Positions 20,379 to 23,978 of a DNA stretch of 23,978 nt are shown here, piece after piece. The stretch comes from Pelargonium nanum (Eukaryota; Streptophyta; Magnoliopsida; Geraniales; Geraniaceae): contig JAYMTF010001349.1 in NCBI GenBank assembly GCA_036897485.1, forward strand, positions 1 to 23,978, given 5' to 3'. Numbering within the stretch: the stretch's first letter is position 1; each line of letters begins with the position of its first letter. Under the pieces are notes generated by a model. It was not told the DNA's origin. It saw nothing but the letters and a program-made list of their open reading frames with translations, and made no database searches. Position numbers and translations under genes: made by a program.

Positions 20379-21002
20379 TTAGAAAACAGAGAACTCTGTT
20401 TCTTGCTTTCTCAAACTTTGTTGCCTGGCAATGAAAGCCTCGATTTTGCTTCGAAACTCATCGTTGCTCATCTTGTCTTCCGGGAATCGACTCTTCGCAG
20501 CTCCTTCGCCGGAAAATATCATTTTCTTGCACTTCTCCGTCTCCGTTCTCCGTTGTGATTTCTTCGAAAGATCCACCTTTTTCTTGTCTTCAAAAACAAC
20601 TGTGATTTCCCCTGTTTTCCTCTGTTTCTTCCGGTTCTCAACCTCAAACCGGCGATTCATCTTATTCCTTTCACTCTCCTCGATAAATTCCCCGTAAAGA
20701 TCCATCCCGAAACTCTTTTGGGTTGAATCTTGGACGGAAAGTTGCCCCGATTTGACGATGAGAGTGATGATAATCACGTTTCCAACCAAGAACACGAAGC
20801 GGGGATTAGCGAAAATGATGGAGAGGTCCCGGAAATAGATGCTGGAGATCTTGATGGACACCGGGAGTTGAGTGGAGATTAGTATGATAAAAACGCATAT
20901 CTCGATTATGCGAAACAAACCCGTGATCTTTCGGAGATGGCGGTTCCTTCTTAGCCCATTAGTCTTCTCGGATTTCTTGTTAACGACGTTGAGAGAATTC
21001 AT
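20379..21002 (-). CDS. Two-helix membrane protein with DUF761-like C-terminus
   Basis: A single-exon frame of 207 aa runs from the ATG at 21002 to the TAA at 20379. A basic N-terminus (RRNRHLRK, residues 18-25) precedes two hydrophobic stretches at about 28-50 and 64-84; the second contains NPRFVFLVGNVIIITL. The middle (about 105-165) is very Lys/Arg/Glu-rich and probably disordered or cytosolic. The end, MSNDEFRSKIEAFIARQQSLRKQE (178-201), fits the short DUF761 motif (S-N-D/E-E-hydrophobic-x-x-x-hydrophobic-E-x-F-I-A) of plant 'cotton fibre expressed' proteins. The membrane-plus-DUF761 layout recalls the DUF4408/DUF761 family, which includes Arabidopsis PAMP-induced A70, but the overall match is not close. 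The biochemical role is unknown. Codon-level coherence, an upstream TATA box and the family motifs support a real gene. Confidence 0.85.
   Translation of the reverse strand: MNSLNVVNKKSEKTNGLRRNRHLRKITGLFRIIEICVFIILISTQLPVSIKISSIYFRDLSIIFANPRFVFLVGNVIIITLIVKSGQLSVQDSTQKSFGMDLYGEFIEESERNKMNRRFEVENRKKQRKTGEITVVFEDKKKVDLSKKSQRRTETEKCKKMIFSGEGAAKSRFPEDKMSNDEFRSKIEAFIARQQSLRKQETEFSVF
20382..20402. repeat. Palindrome at the stop codon of the DUF761-like gene
   Basis: GAAAACAGAG, two bases, then CTCTGTTTC form an inverted repeat (8 bp perfect next to the centre) covering the last codons of the gene. It closely matches the palindrome at 21141-21162 in the same gene's 5' leader. Confidence 0.75.
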
Positions 21003-21140
21003 TTCTTGATAAATCTATGTAAAAACAGAGGAATTGATGAGTTTATGATCAAAGCCTCGGTGATGGCAATTTTTCGGAGAAGAGGGAACAAAGATTGGTA
21101 AGATTTGGGTGTGAAATTATTGTCAAAGTGTGGAACAGAG

Positions 21141-21162
21141 GAAAACAGAGTGCTCTGTTTTC
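21141..21162. repeat. Perfect 10-bp-arm palindrome in the DUF761-like gene leader
   Basis: GAAAACAGAG and CTCTGTTTTC, separated by TG, form a perfect inverted repeat. It lies between the TATA box (21218-21225) and the start codon (21002), so it would be in the 5' UTR. Related AACAGAG words occur at 21025, 21134 and 21552. Confidence 0.85.
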
Positions 21163-21217
21163 AGTTAGAGTTTTGGAATGCTTTTGATTTTGACCGCTTT
21201 ATGTTGTGAAGCTTCGG

Positions 21218-21225
21218 TATTTATA
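21218..21225 (-). promoter_or_regulatory. TATA box of the DUF761-like gene
   Basis: On the minus strand the sequence reads TATAAATA, about 216-223 bp before the start codon. It implies a 5' leader of about 190 bp containing the palindrome at 21141-21162. Confidence 0.6.
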
Positions 21226-22228
21226 GACACGAATATTGGGGCTTTTATATGTTTTTCTTTTTTGTTTAGACAATTTTAGTTTATTTTTTATGTTTTAGAT
21301 TCATAATTGATAGAGTTGTTGATTTTTTCTACGAGTGTGTTAAACTGTTGATACCTAATTGCGGATCAGGTCGGGTTGTGAGTTTTACAAGCAGAGATGT
21401 GTACGGGTATTGATGTAAAAGATTATTTAGGATGAATGTGAAAGTCTTCAGGGTATAACAGATTCGCATGCCCAAAAGCATGCATAATCACGTGGTACAA
21501 GTATACATGATCAAGTGGTACATGTATATAAAATTTGAACAAGTGTGTATAGTGCTCTGTTTTTTTATGACAAACAAATTTAAACTCTTTTTGGATCGGA
21601 TTTGAATTAGATATTATCAATCATACTATACTTATTCCACATTCAAATTGATACTTCTTGTTTTTTTACCACAATTGATACTTCTAGTTTTTTTTTTAAA
21701 CCAATACTTCTAGTTAGTAGATACTATCAAATTATTTAAAAATAATGAGAAATAACTATAGAATAATTCAAATTCAATCACTGGCAATGACGAAAATAAC
21801 CTTTGCTTTACAAAACAAAAGCTTTTTAACCCACTCAAGTGTAGATTGTGAAGTGTCCAATAATTAGTGAAGTATCCATTTTCTTGGTCACTAAGAAAGT
21901 GCCACCTAACAGTTACTAGATTCACTCTCTTTTTGTAGGTGGCATTTCAGTTATTTGTGGTTGCTCTACAAATCCCAATCCTAATCCTAACAAGTGGGAC
22001 CCACCACCAATCCACTATTGCTACTAATCAATACTCCATTTTGAGTTCCTTTCTTTTTTTCATTGCTTTTAGCTATTATTGTATAGATTGAGGATGCCAA
22101 TTGGCAAAGCCTCTTCTAATATGTTGATTGATTTTAGATGGAGACCCACAATTTGGCCTTTCAAGACATGAAATGGTTCTTGTTCACAAAAGAAAAAGTT
22201 AGGTAATTCGGTTATTTGGATTCATAGC
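21226..22228. other. AT-rich region upstream of the DUF761-like gene
   Basis: No gene is recognised. Three loose copies of (CA)ATTGATACTTCT-AGTTTTT lie at 21646-21713. A palindromic GTGGGACCCAC at 21994-22004 fits overlapping class I TCP sites (GTGGGNCC), but it stands alone and far from any gene start. Confidence 0.5.
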
Positions 22229-22440
22229 TGACAATTCAGATCTTGAGTAAGATTAGTTTGAAAAAGACCTAATTTGAACCTAGCCAGCAAAAAGAATGAA
22301 TTTTAGGTTACGTGTCAAGTCGAGTTTGAGTTTTACATGTAAATTATGTGAAGTTGTCCGACTTTTTTAACTCAAAAATTGATTCAGTCTATTTTATTTG
22401 AATCAAACTTATGAAAATGAGGGTTGTGTTTTGGGTACAT
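22229..22440. repeat. Degenerate MITE-like repeat
   Basis: The stretch starts TAGCTGACAATTCAG, resembling the copy at 12287 (TAGAGATGACAATTCAG). It continues with the AAAATTGATTCAGTCTATTTTAT-type core also seen at about 11640 and 19540. No right terminus or target duplication was found. Confidence 0.45.
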
Positions 22441-23617
22441 GTAGATAGAGGTATAATATGCTAACTTTTGTTATTTTGAAGATTGAGTTACTAAGTCAAT
22501 ACTAGTTCAAGCAGGAGTTGTTGAGTTATCTGATCGATTAAATGGTGATGTAGAATGCAACTCAAATCAATCTCTATGAAGGTGAGCTCCTTAGGGACAC
22601 TCCAAGTCATCCTGAACCATCTAGGATCACACAACTTGCATGAGAGCACACAACGAGAGACGAGAGTAGTCAAGGAACGACATGAGAAAGTCATGTTTTA
22701 GTTTGGTAGACTCTTCTTAAGATCTGAAACTCAATTGATTGAAAAGCACCTAACAGATCTCTGGTATTAAAAAAATATGTCTCAATGGTAACCTTTAAGA
22801 CTCTTTCTCGCAACTCTACCTCGGTGGCTTCCTCTCGTTGGACCCTTGCATTAATTACCTCTCTGCCACCTTATCATTACACTGTTATGCCTCACATGAC
22901 ATCATATCACGATGTCACCATGACTTACGATGACATCACCCCGACCAATGTTGTATTGTCATATATATAAATATATCTTCTATTGGATAGGTATAGATCT
23001 CTTTTAGCCCATTTTCCTATCATCCTCTCTAATTTCTCTTCATAGTTAGCTTGGTGTATTCTACTTTAGTTAAGGTAGTCACACTTAAGATGAAATTTAA
23101 GGCTCACGACGAGTTTGAACGATATGTTCTCTACTGTAATGTGCAAGCTCGAGTCAAATGCAGAAGACTGAAGCTTGACGCTCGACTCAGAAGTGCAAGT
23201 ATCAAGCTCAAGTCAAATATCTTATTCTATATTGGTTATGTAAGTATTACAAAATCTCGTATTTTTGTTGACTCAGAGTTAGAGCATCATAATGCATGCT
23301 ACATATAATATGTTGAAATTATATATGTGTTTGGAATACAATGGTTGTTTCTAATAACACATCAAATTAGTCTTCATTAATATCTAAAGTAGCCTTCACC
23401 TTTGATTTACTTGTATTTATTTTAATTGTTTTGCTTGCCACTAATCTTGTTATAACTTTATGTTGTGTTTGGGTACCAGTATTGCATTTAAAATGTTGAA
23501 TTTGAGCTAAATAGAATGTTTGAAAACTTCAAGAATTTAAATTTCGATTTGAGTTAGATCCAATAACATTCGAACACATGTATAAAACATTATGATTTCT
23601 CAAAAATTATATTTGTA
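22441..23617. other. Region without a recognisable gene
   Basis: Short open frames here (for example 23051-23308 plus, 22491-22694 minus) resemble nothing known and show no gene context. A TATATATAAATATAT stretch at about 22960-22975 could act as a TATA element, but no coding region follows it convincingly. Confidence 0.5.
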
Positions 23618-23978
23618 TTTAAAATAGGGTTAATTAGTTTTGTCTCCCCTAGACTGGAATTGTTTTTGGATTTAGCCCTTGGACTCAAAACCATATGGTT
23701 TTGGCCCTTAAAGTTTCAATTTTTTTTAATTTTGGCCCACTAAACTTGCTATAGTAAGTTGATGACTGCCACCTCACATATCCTCTCCACGTCAGCTGCC
23801 AAATAGCCTCCACGTCACCTCGGAGTGCCACATCACCACTCAACCTCCATCCATAATGAAACGCTGTGTTTCAAAGTACCAATTCCAAAACTCAATTTCC
23901 AGAAAAAGGAAATTGTAGATAATTCATTTTGGATTGAAGGTTGTCTCTTTTTTATTGATTTATATTGTTGTGATTATA
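23618..23978. repeat. Left part of a long-TIR MITE cut by the window end
   Basis: From about 23625 the sequence runs GGGTTAATTAGTTTTGTC, then TTTGGCCC-type words (TTAGCCCTTGGACTC, TTTTGGCCCTTAAAGTTT, TTTTGGCCCACTAAACTTG), then GCCACCTCACATATCC and several CCACGTCA words. This order, 'ggccc...actt' arms followed by a 'cacgtca' centre, is common in plant fold-back elements. The matching right arm would lie beyond 23978. Confidence 0.5.

Noticed and set aside
225..21002. A biosynthetic or defence gene cluster linking the four genes
   Set aside because: The products belong to unrelated processes, and orientation and spacing are those of ordinary plant gene neighbourhoods.
21994..22004. Palindromic TCP-type site GTGGGACCCAC as a promoter element
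   Set aside because: It is isolated, about 770 bp beyond the nearest TATA box and not clustered with other elements, so chance is likely.
22785..23308. Possible LTR or retroelement fragment with a TATA-like stretch and an 85 aa frame
   Set aside because: No paired long direct repeats, primer-binding site, polypurine tract or reverse transcriptase residues could be seen.

Overview
The window is nuclear DNA from a flowering plant, almost certainly a eudicot. It is AT-rich, its genes are split by GT-AG introns of about 80 to 1100 bp, and it is full of degenerate short transposable elements. The proteins belong to plant families. I could not name the species. There is no sign of bacterial, organellar or viral DNA, and no tRNA, rRNA or CRISPR array was seen.

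Four protein-coding genes can be read, three of them by joining exons by hand with phase checked at every junction. (1) 225-8996, plus strand: a 19-exon gene for golgin candidate 6, the plant p115/Uso1 tether (909 aa). (2) 9992-12948, minus strand: a 4-exon SABATH carboxyl methyltransferase (371 aa), probably acting on jasmonate, benzoate or salicylate. (3) 15528-19171, plus strand: a 6-exon gene for mitochondrial-type ribosomal protein uL22 (271 aa), with a housekeeping promoter of site II elements and a telo-box. (4) 20379-21002, minus strand: an intronless gene for a 207 aa two-helix membrane protein with a DUF761-like C-terminus. Genes 1/2 and 3/4 are tail to tail and genes 2/3 head to head. 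The four products do unrelated jobs (vesicle tethering, metabolite methylation, organelle translation, unknown), so this is ordinary plant gene order and not a cluster.

The rest is intergenic and intronic repeat. A recurring family has ends like TAGAGNTGGCAA. Two copies, 9232-9456 and 14907-15085, are complete hAT-like MITEs with perfect 8-bp target duplications. Other families include two fold-back elements (GC6 intron 15 and uL22 intron 2) and a pair of related repeats rich in ACCCGTT/AACGGGT in GC6 intron 13 and uL22 intron 4. From 21.3 kb to the end I see no convincing gene.

I found no evidence of an undescribed multi-gene system. The most interesting local features are a relic of SABATH exon 3 duplicated into its own intron 3, the MITE abutting the uL22 promoter, a methyltransferase donor site run into a GA/CT microsatellite, and near-identical palindromes at both ends of the DUF761-like gene.
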